From GCA-003244245 sp050699435 (lineage in GTDB: Bacteria; Actinomycetota; Actinomycetes; Mycobacteriales; Pseudonocardiaceae): DNA of 64,000 nt. The stretch lies in NCBI GenBank assembly GCA_050699435.1, contig JBOHGM010000010.1, forward strand, positions 9,065 to 73,064. The letters run 5' to 3'. Of this stretch, positions 16,244 to 25,119 are shown in pieces. The notes below the pieces were generated by a model that was not told where the DNA came from, made no database searches, and saw only the letters and a list, made by a program, of their open reading frames with translations. Both the position numbers and the translations under genes were made by a program. Each line of letters starts with the position of its first letter. Position 1 is the stretch's first letter.

Positions 16244-18553
16244 TTGACCGACCTCACGACGAGTAGTCCCTCGGCCGATACCGTGCACGAGACCATCGCG
16301 GTGCTGGACAACGGCACCTTCGGGACCCGTACGGTGCGTTTCGAGACCGGCAGGCTGGCCCGCCAAGCGGCCGGCTCGGTCGTCGCCTACTTAGACGACG
16401 ACACCATGCTGCTCTCCGCCATCACGGCGTCCAAGCATCCCAAGGACCAGTTCGACTTTTTCCCGCTCACCGTCGATGTCGAGGAGCGGATGTACGCCGC
16501 TGGGCGGATCCCCGGCTCCTTCTTCCGCCGCGAGGGTCGTCCGTCCACCGACGCGATCCTCACCTGCCGGCTGATCGACCGACCGTTGCGCCCGTCCTTC
16601 GTCGAGGGACTGCGCAATGAGGTCCAGGTCGTCATCACCGTGCTGAGTCTCAACCCGTCGGACCCCTACGACGTGCTCGCGATCAACGCCGCCTCGGCGT
16701 CCACCCAGATCTCCGGGCTGCCGTTCTCGGGGCCGGTCGGAGCCGCCAGGGTGGCGTTGGTCACCCACGAAGACGGTGCTGTCCAATGGGTGGCCTTTCC
16801 GACCCATGAGCAGATCGAGCGATCGGTCTTCGACATGGTCGTCGCAGGCCGCGTGGTCGGCGCCGACGTGGCGATCATGATGGTCGAGGCGGAGGCCACC
16901 GAGGCCACCATGGGGCTGGTCGCAGGCGGTGCCCAGGCACCGACCGAGGAGATCGTGGCCGCCGGGCTGGAGGCCGCCAAGCCGTTCATCCAGACCCTGT
17001 GCGAGGCGCAGGTGCAGCTCGCCGAGCAAGCAGGCACTCCGGCGCTGGAGTTCCCCACCTTCCCGGCCCACCAGCCCGACGTCCTGGATGCGGTCCGCGA
17101 AGCGGTGGCCGACGAACTGGCCACGGCGCTGACCGTCCCGAGCAAGAAGGAACGCGAGCGCCGGCTCGACGAGCTCAAGTCCACCTGCCTGGAGCGGCTG
17201 GGCGAGCGGTTCGATGGCCGCGAGAAGGAGATCGGTGCCGCATTCCGCACGGCGACCAAGGCCGCCGTGCGCCAGCGCATCCTGCGCGACAAAGTACGCA
17301 TCGACGGCCGTGGCATCACGGACATCCGGCCGCTGTCCGCGGAGGTCGAGGTGGTTCCCCGGGCGCACGGCTCGGCGCTGTTCGAGCGTGGCGAGACGCA
17401 GATCATGGGCGTGACCACGCTCAACATGCTGCGCATGGAGCAGCAGATCGACTCGCTCGGTCCCGAGACCACCAAGCGCTACCTGCACCACTACAATTTC
17501 CCGCCGTTCTCCACCGGGGAGACCGGCCGGGTCGGTTCGCCCAAACGGCGCGAGATCGGCCACGGCGCGCTGGCCGAGCGGGCGGTGCTGCCGGTGCTGC
17601 CCAGTCGCGAGGAGTTCCCCTACGCGATCCGCCAGGTCTCCGAGGCGCTGGGCTCCAACGGCTCCACGTCAATGGGCTCGGTGTGCGCATCCACGATGTC
17701 ACTGCTCAACGCGGGCGTGCCGGTCAAGGCGCCGGTGGCGGGCATCGCCATGGGTCTGGTGTCCGGTGAGGTGGACGGCCAGACCCGCTACGTCGCACTC
17801 ACCGACATCCTCGGCGCCGAGGACGCCTTCGGCGACATGGACTTCAAGGTCGCAGGCACCAAGGACTTCATCACCGCCCTGCAGCTGGACACCAAGCTGG
17901 CCGGGATCCCGTCCGACGTCCTGGCAGGCGCGCTGTCCCAGGCCAGGGACGCTCGGCTGACCATCCTCGGGGTGATGGCCGAGGCCATCGACGGGCCGGA
18001 CGAGATGAGCCCGTACGCGCCGCGGGTCACCGCGATCAAGATTCCGATCGACAAGATCGGCGAGGTGATCGGCCCGAAGGGCAAGATGATCAACTCGATC
18101 ACCGAGGAGACCGGCGCGGACATCTCCATCGAGGACGACGGCACGATCTACGTGGGGGCCAACGACGGCTCTTCAGCCGAGGCCGCCATCGACCGGATCA
18201 ACGCGATCGCCAACCCGCAGCTGCCCAAGGTCGGGGAGCGGTTCCTGGGGACCGTGGTGAAGACCGCTGCGTTCGGCGCCTTCGTCTCGCTGGTGCCAGG
18301 CAAGGACGGCCTGGTGCACATCTCCAAGCTGGGCAACGGCAAGCGGATCGGCAAGGTCGAGGACGTGGTCAAGGTCGGTGACAAGCTGCGCGTGGAGGTG
18401 GCCGACATCGACAACCGCGGCAAGATCAGCCTGGTGCCGGTCAGTGACGACGCTGCCGCAAGTCCGGACGCTGCCGCAGGTCCCGGCGCTGCCGCAGGTC
18501 CGGACGCTGCGGCGGGTCCCGACGCTGCCGCGCAGGCCCCGGCCGGCCCGTGA
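16244..18553 (+). CDS. pnp: Polyribonucleotide nucleotidyltransferase (PNPase)
   Basis: PNPase degrades RNA from the 3' end by phosphorolysis and can add nucleotides in reverse. The 769-residue product has two RNase PH-like domains split by a helical domain (about 265-330), with the active-site region EDAFGDMDFKVAGTKDFITA (about 525-544), then a KH domain (GEVIGPKGKMINSITEETG) and an S1 domain (GAFVSLVPGKDGLVHISKL). The start is TTG at 16244 behind AGGAGGAG, an uncommon start with a strong site. The last 30 residues are an 18-base repeat product (PDAAAGPGAAAGPDAAAG), an addition not typical of the family. Confidence 0.96.
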   Translation: MTDLTTSSPSADTVHETIAVLDNGTFGTRTVRFETGRLARQAAGSVVAYLDDDTMLLSAITASKHPKDQFDFFPLTVDVEERMYAAGRIPGSFFRREGRPSTDAILTCRLIDRPLRPSFVEGLRNEVQVVITVLSLNPSDPYDVLAINAASASTQISGLPFSGPVGAARVALVTHEDGAVQWVAFPTHEQIERSVFDMVVAGRVVGADVAIMMVEAEATEATMGLVAGGAQAPTEEIVAAGLEAAKPFIQTLCEAQVQLAEQAGTPALEFPTFPAHQPDVLDAVREAVADELATALTVPSKKERERRLDELKSTCLERLGERFDGREKEIGAAFRTATKAAVRQRILRDKVRIDGRGITDIRPLSAEVEVVPRAHGSALFERGETQIMGVTTLNMLRMEQQIDSLGPETTKRYLHHYNFPPFSTGETGRVGSPKRREIGHGALAERAVLPVLPSREEFPYAIRQVSEALGSNGSTSMGSVCASTMSLLNAGVPVKAPVAGIAMGLVSGEVDGQTRYVALTDILGAEDAFGDMDFKVAGTKDFITALQLDTKLAGIPSDVLAGALSQARDARLTILGVMAEAIDGPDEMSPYAPRVTAIKIPIDKIGEVIGPKGKMINSITEETGADISIEDDGTIYVGANDGSSAEAAIDRINAIANPQLPKVGERFLGTVVKTAAFGAFVSLVPGKDGLVHISKLGNGKRIGKVEDVVKVGDKLRVEVADIDNRGKISLVPVSDDAAASPDAAAGPGAAAGPDAAAGPDAAAQAPAGP

Positions 18554-19950
18554 CGCGACGGCAGCACCCCGACACTGCCCGACCTACGCCAGCCACCCAC
18601 GGTGGCCGGCGTAGGTCCGGGCGTCTGCTGCGCACCCGCACCACCGTGCTCGACCGGCGGATCGACGGCGGGACGTTGCGGCGCAGCGTGCTGCCTGCCG
18701 GACTCCGGGTACTGACCGAGGAGTTGCCCGGCACCCGCTCGGCCGTGGTCGGGATGTGGGTGGCGGTGGGCTCGCGGGACGAGCCCACCGCGGTGGCCGG
18801 TGCCGCGCACTACCTGGAACACCTGTTGTTCAAGGGCACCGCGCGGCGCTGCGCCGCGGCGATCGCCGAGGAGATCGACACGGTGGGTGGTGAGCTCAAC
18901 GCGTTCACCGCAAAGGAGCACACCTGCTACTACGCGCATGTGCTGGACACCGACCTCGATCTCGCCGTCGACCTGGTCTGCGATGTGCTCGGTGACGCGC
19001 TGCTCGACCCGGCGGATGTGGACCTTGAGCGCGGCGTCGTGCTCGAGGAGATCGCGATGCGGGACGACGATCCGGAGGACCTGCTGCACGACGAGTTCTC
19101 CGCTGCCTTGCTCGGCTCCCATCCACTCGGGCGTCCGGTGCTGGGTACCGAAGCGTCCATCACCGGGATGAGCCGGGACGCGTTGTACCGCTTCTACCGG
19201 CGCCGCTACACCCCGGAGCGGATGGTTCTGACGGTGACCGGCAACGTCACACACAGCGCGGTGCTGGCTGCGGTGCGGCGCAGTTTCGGGCATCGCCTGA
19301 CCGGCTCCGCCGAGCCCGTGCCGCCACGTCGGGGCCGGGTCAGGGTGACCGGCCGGCGGCCCCTGTCGTTGCGCACCGACGACTCCGAGCAGGCCCACGT
19401 CATGCTGGGAGTACGGGCCATCGACCGGCACGACGACCGCCGCTGGGCGCTTGGGGTACTCGACGCCGCGCTGGGTGGCGGGATGAGTTCACGGCTGTTC
19501 CAGCAGATCCGTGAACAGCGCGGGCTGGCCTACTCGGTGTACTCCTCGGTGACCTGCTACGCCGACACCGGGATCCTGTCGATCTACGCCGGGTGCTCGC
19601 CGCGGCGCCTCGGCACGGTGGCCGCGGTGATCGGCGACGTAGTGGCCTCGATCGCCAGGGACGGTCTTTCCGATGCCGAACTGGCGCGTGGCAAGGGGCA
19701 GCTTCGCGGCGGGCTGGTGCTCGGCATGGAGGATCCGGGTTCCCGGATGACCAGGATCGGCAAGGCGGAGGTCAACCACGGTGAGCACATCACCGTTGAG
19801 GAAGCGCTCCACGAGATTGACGAGGTGACTGCGGAACAGGTCGGTGCGCTGGCTCGGGAGCTACTTCGCCGGCCGGTTACCGCGTCCGTGGTCGGCCCCT
19901 ACGCCCACCCAGACGACCTGCCAGCGGAGATCGCCCAGGTGATCGAATGA
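18550..19950 (+). CDS. M16 family zinc metallopeptidase (processing-peptidase-like)
   Basis: The product of 466 residues has the inverted zinc motif HxxEH in AAHYLEHLLFKGTARR (about 88-103) and the distal ligand region ELNAFTAKEHTCYYAHVL with EEIAMRDDDPEDLLHDEF, as in PqqL/mitochondrial processing peptidase relatives. A second, non-catalytic M16 half follows (LGGGMSSRLFQQIREQRGLAYSVYS). Bacterial homologues beside pnp are probable oligopeptide-degrading enzymes. GTG at 18550 overlaps the pnp stop, so it is co-translated. A 17-base tandem duplication carries its stop codon. Confidence 0.9.
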   Translation: MTRRQHPDTARPTPATHGGRRRSGRLLRTRTTVLDRRIDGGTLRRSVLPAGLRVLTEELPGTRSAVVGMWVAVGSRDEPTAVAGAAHYLEHLLFKGTARRCAAAIAEEIDTVGGELNAFTAKEHTCYYAHVLDTDLDLAVDLVCDVLGDALLDPADVDLERGVVLEEIAMRDDDPEDLLHDEFSAALLGSHPLGRPVLGTEASITGMSRDALYRFYRRRYTPERMVLTVTGNVTHSAVLAAVRRSFGHRLTGSAEPVPPRRGRVRVTGRRPLSLRTDDSEQAHVMLGVRAIDRHDDRRWALGVLDAALGGGMSSRLFQQIREQRGLAYSVYSSVTCYADTGILSIYAGCSPRRLGTVAAVIGDVVASIARDGLSDAELARGKGQLRGGLVLGMEDPGSRMTRIGKAEVNHGEHITVEEALHEIDEVTAEQVGALARELLRRPVTASVVGPYAHPDDLPAEIAQVIE

Positions 19951-19967
19951 CCCAGGTGGTCGAATGA
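19934..19967. repeat. 17-bp tandem duplication across the M16 gene stop
   Basis: CCCAGGTGATCGAATGA is followed at once by CCCAGGTGGTCGAATGA, 16 of 17 bases identical. The first copy ends with the stop codon of the peptidase gene, so the second lies outside the reading frame. Confidence 0.85.
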
Positions 19968-19980
19968 TGGAGTTGATCGC

Positions 19981-20775
19981 ATGACGGCACCCGAGCAGCC
20001 ATCGTCCGCGCAGGATCGCTCGGCGGAGAACCCGATCCGGGTCGGGGTGCTCGGCGCCCGGGGCCGAGTGGGCACCGAGGTATGCAAGGCGGTGGACGCG
20101 GCGCAGGACATGGAACTCGTCGCGATGGTGGACGCGGGCGACTGGATGTTCAACGTCGCTGACGCGGGCGCCGAGGTGGTCGTCGACTTCACCCACCCCG
20201 ATGTCGTGATGGACAACGTGCGGTTCTGCGTCGACCAGGGCATTCATGCCGTGGTCGGCACCACCGGCTTCGACGAGAAGCGGCTGACCCAGGTCCGCGA
20301 ATGGCTCGCGCCCAAGCCCGAGCTCGGGGTGCTGATCGCACCCAACTTCGCCATCGGGGCGATCCTGTCCATGCGCTTCGCCGCAATGGCCGCCCGGTTC
20401 TACGAGTCCGCGGAGGTCGTGGAGCTCCATCACCCGCGCAAGGCCGACGCACCGTCCGGCACCGGGGTCCGCACTGCCGAACTCATCGCCGCGGCCCGGG
20501 CCGCGGCCGGGATGGACCCGCCCCCGGACGCCACCACCCAGTCGCTGCCGGGCGCCCGCGGTGCGGACGTGGGCGGGGTGCGGGTGCATTCGGTGCGCCT
20601 CGCCGGGCTCGTCGCACACCAGGAGGTCCTGCTGGGCACGTCGGGTGAGACGTTGACGATCCGGCACGACTCGCTGGATCGCTCGTCATTCATGCCCGGC
20701 GTGCTGCTCGGCGTCCGGGCTGTGCTCGACCGGCCGGGGCTGACCCTGGGTCTGGAACCCCTGCTCGACCTGTAG
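19981..20775 (+). CDS. dapB: 4-hydroxy-tetrahydrodipicolinate reductase
   Basis: DapB reduces the DapA product with NAD(P)H on the route to diaminopimelate and lysine. The 264-residue product has the dinucleotide-binding loop VGVLGARGRVGTEV (about 21-34), VDFTHPDVVMDNV, the TGFDEKR segment and the catalytic signature ELHHPRKADAPSGTGVRTAE (about 143-162), with the paired His and the active lysine. ATG at 19981 lies 30 bases after the peptidase gene and its duplicated tail. dapA is 10 kb away, after thyX and island 1. Confidence 0.95.
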   Translation: MTAPEQPSSAQDRSAENPIRVGVLGARGRVGTEVCKAVDAAQDMELVAMVDAGDWMFNVADAGAEVVVDFTHPDVVMDNVRFCVDQGIHAVVGTTGFDEKRLTQVREWLAPKPELGVLIAPNFAIGAILSMRFAAMAARFYESAEVVELHHPRKADAPSGTGVRTAELIAAARAAAGMDPPPDATTQSLPGARGADVGGVRVHSVRLAGLVAHQEVLLGTSGETLTIRHDSLDRSSFMPGVLLGVRAVLDRPGLTLGLEPLLDL

Positions 20776-20783
20776 GCCGACGC

Positions 20784-21338
20784 TCAGCCCACCTCGAAGT
20801 CCAGCGAGCCGGTCAGGCGCACCTCGCGCAGCGTTCGCCCATTGGCGTCGAGGGTGCGTACGGTGCCGTCGGGGTCCCAGCCGGCCCGTCGGTAGAAGCT
20901 CAGTAAGGCCGGGTCCTCGGCGGGTACCCAGGCGATTCCCCGGGTGGCGCCGGCATCCCGGAGCGCGGCGGCGGCCGCGGCCAGCAGCCGCCCGCCGTGG
21001 CCGCGGCGGCCCCACCTCGGCTCCACCAGCAAGGTGCTCACGAGCACCGTCTGGGTCGCGTCGGCAGGCAGCGTGCCGTCGGCGGCGGCCACCTCGCCAT
21101 GCGGTGCCGGCCCGGCCACCACGAAGCCGACGGGATCGTCCCCCTCGGTGGCCAGCAGTACCGTGGCCCCGCCTTCGACGGTGTCCGCCCAGGCCCGCTG
21201 CACCTCCGGGGCGTCCAATCCGGCGAGGGTCTCGGGTGGCAGCAGGTCGCGGTAGGCGGCCCGCCAGGTCGTCCGGTGCAGCGCGGTGAGCACGGGAACG
21301 TCCTGCGGGGTGGCGGCGCGTACCCCGGCGAGTGCCAT
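20784..21338 (-). CDS. GNAT family N-acetyltransferase
   Basis: The 184-residue product has a single GNAT domain: VRAATPQDVPVLTALHRTTWRAAY at the start (two pieces of the first strand and helix), the acetyl-CoA loop RWGRRGHGGRLLAAAAAALRDAG (about 106-128) and the FYRRAGWDPDGTVR end. The substrate is unknown. ATG at 21338 opens MALAGVRAATPQD. It is convergent with dapB (9 bases between the stops) and divergent from the AlkX-like gene, with about 97 bases between the two starts. Confidence 0.85.
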   Translation of the reverse strand: MALAGVRAATPQDVPVLTALHRTTWRAAYRDLLPPETLAGLDAPEVQRAWADTVEGGATVLLATEGDDPVGFVVAGPAPHGEVAAADGTLPADATQTVLVSTLLVEPRWGRRGHGGRLLAAAAAALRDAGATRGIAWVPAEDPALLSFYRRAGWDPDGTVRTLDANGRTLREVRLTGSLDFEVG

Positions 21339-21434
21339 GGCGTCACGGTAGCGAGGCCCGCACGGTGCCCGTGTCCGACCCGGATCGGCAGGGGAGATCC
21401 GCGGTTGTCGGTGCCGGATGGCAGCATCGGCCCG

Positions 21435-22703
21435 GTGCAGATGGGACCGGCGCTGACGATGGGACCGGCCGCCGCGCGCCGCACCGCGCTGGCCGCGCAG
21501 GGGTTCGCCGACCCACGCCCGGCCGGGCCGGTGACCCGGCGGCACCTGCTGCGCGTGCTCGCCCGGATCGGGCTGTTGCAGCTGGATTCGGTGACCGTGC
21601 TGGCCAGGGCGCACTACCTGCCCGTGTTCAGCAGGTTGGGGCCCTACCCGCGGGAGCTGCTCGACGGGGCGGCCTGGGAGCACACCGTGCGACGCCCCCG
21701 GCTGCTGGTGGAGTACTGGGCGCACGAGGCGAGTCTGGTTCCGGTGCAGGACTGGCCGCTGCTGCGCTCGGGGGCCAAGAAACCGGGCTGGTGGCAGCAC
21801 TACGAGGGGCTGGCCGTTCGCGCTCCGGAGCTGGTCAGCGCGGTGCTGGAGACGGTGAAGGCGCGCGGGCCGGTCAGCGCGGGCACCCTCGAGCGGGAAC
21901 TGGGTGGCGGGGCCCTGCGCAGGCCGGGGTCGTGGTGGAACCGGACGGACACCAAGCGGATCTGCGAATGGCTGTTCGGTATCGGCGAGCTCACCACCGG
22001 CAGCCGGCGCGGCTTCCAGCGGCTCTACGACCTGCCCGAGCGGGTGCTGCCCCCGGAGGTGCTCACCCACCGGGTCGGCGCCCAGGAGGGTGCCCGGGAG
22101 CTGATCGCCCGAGCGGCCGGCGCGCTGGGCGTGGCCACCGAGCCCGATCTGCGGGACTACTACCGGCTGCGGCCGCAGTGCAGCCAGCAGGCCGTCGCGG
22201 AGCTGGTGGCGGCAGGCGAGCTGGAACCGGTGCTGGTCCGTGGCTGGCCCGCCCCGGCCTACCGGCACCGCGACGCCCGCACCCCGCAGCGGATCACCGG
22301 TGCCGCGCTGCTGTGCCCGTTCGATCCGTTGATCTGGGACCGGCGCCGGACCGAGCGGCTCTTCGGCTTTCACTACCGCATCGAGATCTACGTCCCGGAG
22401 TCCCAGCGCAGCTACGGCTACTACGTGTTCCCGTTCCTGCTGGACGGTGAGCTGGTCGCCCGGGTCGATCTCAAGGCGGACCGGGCGGCCGGGCTGCTGC
22501 GAGTGCAGGGTGCCTTCGCCGAGCCCGGGGTGGACACCGCCAGGGTGGTCGCCGAACTCGCCGGGGCGCTGCGCGAGCTGGCCGGCTGGCTGGAGCTGGC
22601 CGAGATCGCGGTGGGGCAGCGCGGTGACCTGGTCGCCGCGCTTGGCGTCGCGACCCGCCGACCTGCTCGGTCAACCGCACAGGTCAGCGGGATGCCGCGG
22701 TGA
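21435..22703 (+). CDS. YcaQ/AlkX-type DNA glycosylase (HTH_42 family)
   Basis: The 422-residue product fits the winged-helix glycosylase superfamily of AlkZ and AlkX (YcaQ), which remove alkylated bases or unhook DNA interstrand crosslinks. LLQLDSVTVLARAHYLPVFSR (about 47-67, given here as one family block split after LLQLDSV) contains the catalytic-type Q-hydrophobic-D motif of the AlkX branch. Later blocks are RLLVEYWAHEASLVP, GSWWNRTDTKRICEWLFGIG and CPFDPLIWDRRRTERLFGF. Starts at GTG 21435, ATG 21441 or ATG 21459 are all possible. Its last 20 bases overlap the end of the convergent DUF4097 gene. Confidence 0.85.
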   Translation: MQMGPALTMGPAAARRTALAAQGFADPRPAGPVTRRHLLRVLARIGLLQLDSVTVLARAHYLPVFSRLGPYPRELLDGAAWEHTVRRPRLLVEYWAHEASLVPVQDWPLLRSGAKKPGWWQHYEGLAVRAPELVSAVLETVKARGPVSAGTLERELGGGALRRPGSWWNRTDTKRICEWLFGIGELTTGSRRGFQRLYDLPERVLPPEVLTHRVGAQEGARELIARAAGALGVATEPDLRDYYRLRPQCSQQAVAELVAAGELEPVLVRGWPAPAYRHRDARTPQRITGAALLCPFDPLIWDRRRTERLFGFHYRIEIYVPESQRSYGYYVFPFLLDGELVARVDLKADRAAGLLRVQGAFAEPGVDTARVVAELAGALRELAGWLELAEIAVGQRGDLVAALGVATRRPARSTAQVSGMPR

Positions 22704-23619
22704 CCAGCGCGTCGCCCGAACCGGTGCGAGCCTTCACCCGCAGCCCGACGCTGGCCTCGGCAGGCGGCCCGGTCACCGGCAGCTCGCTGCGGGCCCGTCC
22801 AGACCCTGAGCTGACATCCAGCTCGGCGTGCACACCGCCGTGGATCCCGATCCGCAGCTGCCCCGAACCGGAGGTGAGCTCGAGACGGCCGGCCGAGGCG
22901 TCCATCACGACGAGGTCACCTCTGCCGGTATGCGCGGTCAGATCCCGCCCGACCGCGCCGAACCGGACGTTGCCTGCACCGGTCTGCACGGTGCTCGCAC
23001 CCTCGGCACCGGCCGGACCGTCGAGCGCCACCACGTCCACCACCCCCGACCCGGTCCGCACCCGCAATGTTCCCTGTACCGAACCCAGCCGCACGTCGCC
23101 GGAGCCGGTGCGGACGTCTACTGCACCGGTGCACCGCTGCGCCAGGACCTGCCCGGAGCCGGTGGTGGCATCCAGCCGATCCGCGACGCCGTCGACGGTG
23201 ATGTCCCCCGAACCGCTGCGTGCCAGCACTGACGAGCCGGCGGGGGCGCTCACCTCGATGGTCACTGCCACGGTGGGGAATGGGGCGTCCCGTGGTGTTC
23301 GCACGGTGAGCCGCTGCCTGGTAAAGTCGATCACCGTGTTGCGGGTGGCCTCGGCGGCCACGTCGCCGGGCTGCCCCACGCCAGCCTGTTCGCCGAGCCA
23401 GCTCAGCAACCCGCCGATCCCCGCACCCCACAGCGGCTGGCCCTTCGGGTCCGGGCGGATCTGCACGAACACCTCGTCGGCAGCAGCGGGGCTCTCCTCG
23501 GGCTCCACGAGCCGGACGTCCAGCCGTCCGGCATCAAGCTCGACGCAGACCTCCACCGGTCCTTCGCACGCGAAGTGCTGCTGCCGTACGACGGTCATCT
23601 CAGTGCCGTCATGCTCCAC
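22684..23619 (-). CDS. DUF4097 beta-strand repeat protein
   Basis: The 311-residue product is a DUF4097-type right-handed beta-solenoid candidate. Repeats of the form TGSGDVRLGSVQGTLRVRTGSG recur with a 20-residue period (TGSGQVLAQ, TGAGNVRFG, TGRGDLVVM, SGSGQLRIG), a pattern typical of this family; function is unknown, often linked to envelope stress regulators. GTG at 23619 is chosen because GGAGGAG lies about 5 bases before it; an ATG at 23658 would add 13 residues. It follows the HicB-like gene and ends inside the convergent AlkX-like gene. Confidence 0.8.
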   Translation of the reverse strand: MEHDGTEMTVVRQQHFACEGPVEVCVELDAGRLDVRLVEPEESPAAADEVFVQIRPDPKGQPLWGAGIGGLLSWLGEQAGVGQPGDVAAEATRNTVIDFTRQRLTVRTPRDAPFPTVAVTIEVSAPAGSSVLARSGSGDITVDGVADRLDATTGSGQVLAQRCTGAVDVRTGSGDVRLGSVQGTLRVRTGSGVVDVVALDGPAGAEGASTVQTGAGNVRFGAVGRDLTAHTGRGDLVVMDASAGRLELTSGSGQLRIGIHGGVHAELDVSSGSGRARSELPVTGPPAEASVGLRVKARTGSGDALVTAASR

Positions 23620-23666
23620 GGTTTCTCCTCCGACGATGCGGTCCATCGCCCGGGCCATTCCGGCGC

Positions 23667-24203
23667 TCAGCCCTGGACCCAGCCCTGGACCCGGTGGTGA
23701 GTTCGACGGTCCCGGTCCGTCCGCCTCGACTCGTGCCAGCCCTCACCACGCAGCGCGCCCTGGACGGCGTGCGAGACCCAGGTGTTCAGCGAGACGCCCT
23801 GCTCGGCGGCTGCCCGCTCGGCCTGGTCCTTGAGCTGGTCGAACAGCCTGACGGTCATTCGGCTGATATCGCCGGTCATCCGCCCGATATCGCCGCCCAT
23901 ACCGCCGAAGGGACCTGCGCCGGGCCCGTGGGGGTGCGGCGGGGGGGCTGGCCCCGGATCGGAGGTTGAGCTCACCGCGACCCGTACGTCGCGTCCGTCC
24001 AGCCGCACCTCCACCACCTGGTCATCCAGCGTCGCGGTGACCTCAGCGGCGAGATCGGACAGCGCATTCATGATGGTCAACCGTGCTGCGGGCTCCAGCG
24101 CCGCGGCCAGCACAGCCGCGGTGTTCCTGGTTTGCTCATCGCCCGCCGATGCCGCGGCGGTCAGGTCCTCGCGCAACCGGTTGATGTACGGCGTCAGATC
24201 CAT
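23667..24203 (-). CDS. HicB-like / ribbon-helix-helix type protein
   Basis: The 178-residue product starts MDLTPYINRLREDLTAAASAG with a helical first domain like that of HicB-family proteins paired with DUF4097 genes in actinobacteria. A Gly/Pro linker follows (about 110-130), and the end MTVRLFDQLKDQAERAAAEQ plus GVSLNTWVSHAVQGAL has the strand-helix-helix pattern of a ribbon-helix-helix DNA-binding domain. No HicA toxin gene is adjacent, so a toxin-antitoxin role is not supported. ATG at 24203 has no ribosome-binding site and a well-placed promoter right before it, so the mRNA is probably leaderless. It likely forms one unit with the DUF4097 gene. Confidence 0.7.
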   Translation of the reverse strand: MDLTPYINRLREDLTAAASAGDEQTRNTAAVLAAALEPAARLTIMNALSDLAAEVTATLDDQVVEVRLDGRDVRVAVSSTSDPGPAPPPHPHGPGAGPFGGMGGDIGRMTGDISRMTVRLFDQLKDQAERAAAEQGVSLNTWVSHAVQGALRGEGWHESRRTDRDRRTHHRVQGWVQG

Positions 24204-24210
24204 GGCACCA

Positions 24211-24239
24211 ACTATGACGTCACGAATGACGGCAGTCAA
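24211..24239 (-). promoter_or_regulatory. Predicted leaderless promoter of the HicB-like gene
   Basis: On the minus strand TTGACT (24239-24234), a 17-base spacer and CATAGT (24216-24211) are followed after 7 bases by the ATG of the HicB-like gene. The palindrome TGACGTCA sits at the end of the spacer and overlaps the -10, where a repressor could bind. Confidence 0.5.
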
Positions 24240-24295
24240 GACATCATCCTGATGCCGCAGGTACGCTGCGGCGAGTTCGAGAGGAGGGGTGCGCC

Positions 24296-25096
24296 GTGAG
24301 CCAGCCCGACGGCGTCGATCCAGCCGGCCCAGACGTTGACCCAGGCGTTGAGGTCGCCCCGCTACGGGTCCAGCTGGTTGCGAAGACCGAGTTCTTCCCG
24401 CCCGCCGAGGTGCCGTGGTCGACCGACGCCGACGGGGGGCAGGCACTCGCTGAGTTCGCTGGCCGGGCCTGCTACCAGTCCTGGCGCAAGCCCAACCCGG
24501 CGACCGCCACCAACGCCGGCTACCTGCGGCACATTCTCCAGGTCGGCCACCTGTCGGTACTCGAACACGGCTCGGTCACCTTCTACCTCACCGGGGTGTC
24601 CCGGTCGCTGACCCACGAACTGGTCCGGCACCGGCACTTCTCGTACTCGCAGCTGTCTCAGCGTTACGTCCCCGAGCGGGAGGCGGCCATGGTCGAGCCG
24701 GACGTCATCGCCGGTGATCCGGAACTCCACGAGCTGTTCCTCGCTGCGACCCGGGCGAGTCAACAGGCCTATACCGAGCTGCTGGCCGGGCTGGAGAAGC
24801 GCTTCGCCGGTGAGCAGAACGCCACCCTGCGGCGCAAACAGGCCCGCCAGGCGGCTCGCTCGGTGCTGCCCAACGCCACCGAGACCCGCATCGTGGTCAC
24901 CGGTAACTACCGGGCCTGGCGGCATTTCATCGGCATGCGAGCCACCGAGCATGCCGATGTGGAGATCCGGGCGCTGGCCGTGGAGTGCCTGCGCCAGTTG
25001 CAGAAGGTGGCACCCAACGCGTTCAGTGACTTCGAGATCTCCCCGTTGCCCGACGGCACGGAGATCGCCTCCAGCCCGTTCGTCACCGAGGGCTGA
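24296..25096 (+). CDS. thyX: FAD-dependent thymidylate synthase
   Basis: ThyX makes dTMP from dUMP with methylene-tetrahydrofolate, FAD and NADPH. The 266-residue product carries the ThyX motif RHRHFSYSQLSQRYVPE (RHR, seven residues, Ser; about 110-126), the upstream VGHLSVLEHGSVTFYL and the downstream ETRIVVTGNYRAWRHFIGMR. GTG at 24296 follows GAGGAGG with good spacing. In relatives thyX is close to dapA; here about 4 kb of accessory DNA (island 1) separates them, starting right after this stop. Confidence 0.95.
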   Translation: MSQPDGVDPAGPDVDPGVEVAPLRVQLVAKTEFFPPAEVPWSTDADGGQALAEFAGRACYQSWRKPNPATATNAGYLRHILQVGHLSVLEHGSVTFYLTGVSRSLTHELVRHRHFSYSQLSQRYVPEREAAMVEPDVIAGDPELHELFLAATRASQQAYTELLAGLEKRFAGEQNATLRRKQARQAARSVLPNATETRIVVTGNYRAWRHFIGMRATEHADVEIRALAVECLRQLQKVAPNAFSDFEISPLPDGTEIASSPFVTEG

Positions 25097-25119
25097 CTCC
25101 CACGTGGCAAGGGTGTCAG

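Noticed and set aside
23667..24203. HicAB toxin-antitoxin pair
   Set aside because: No HicA-like toxin gene lies next to the HicB-like gene; its partner is a DUF4097 gene.
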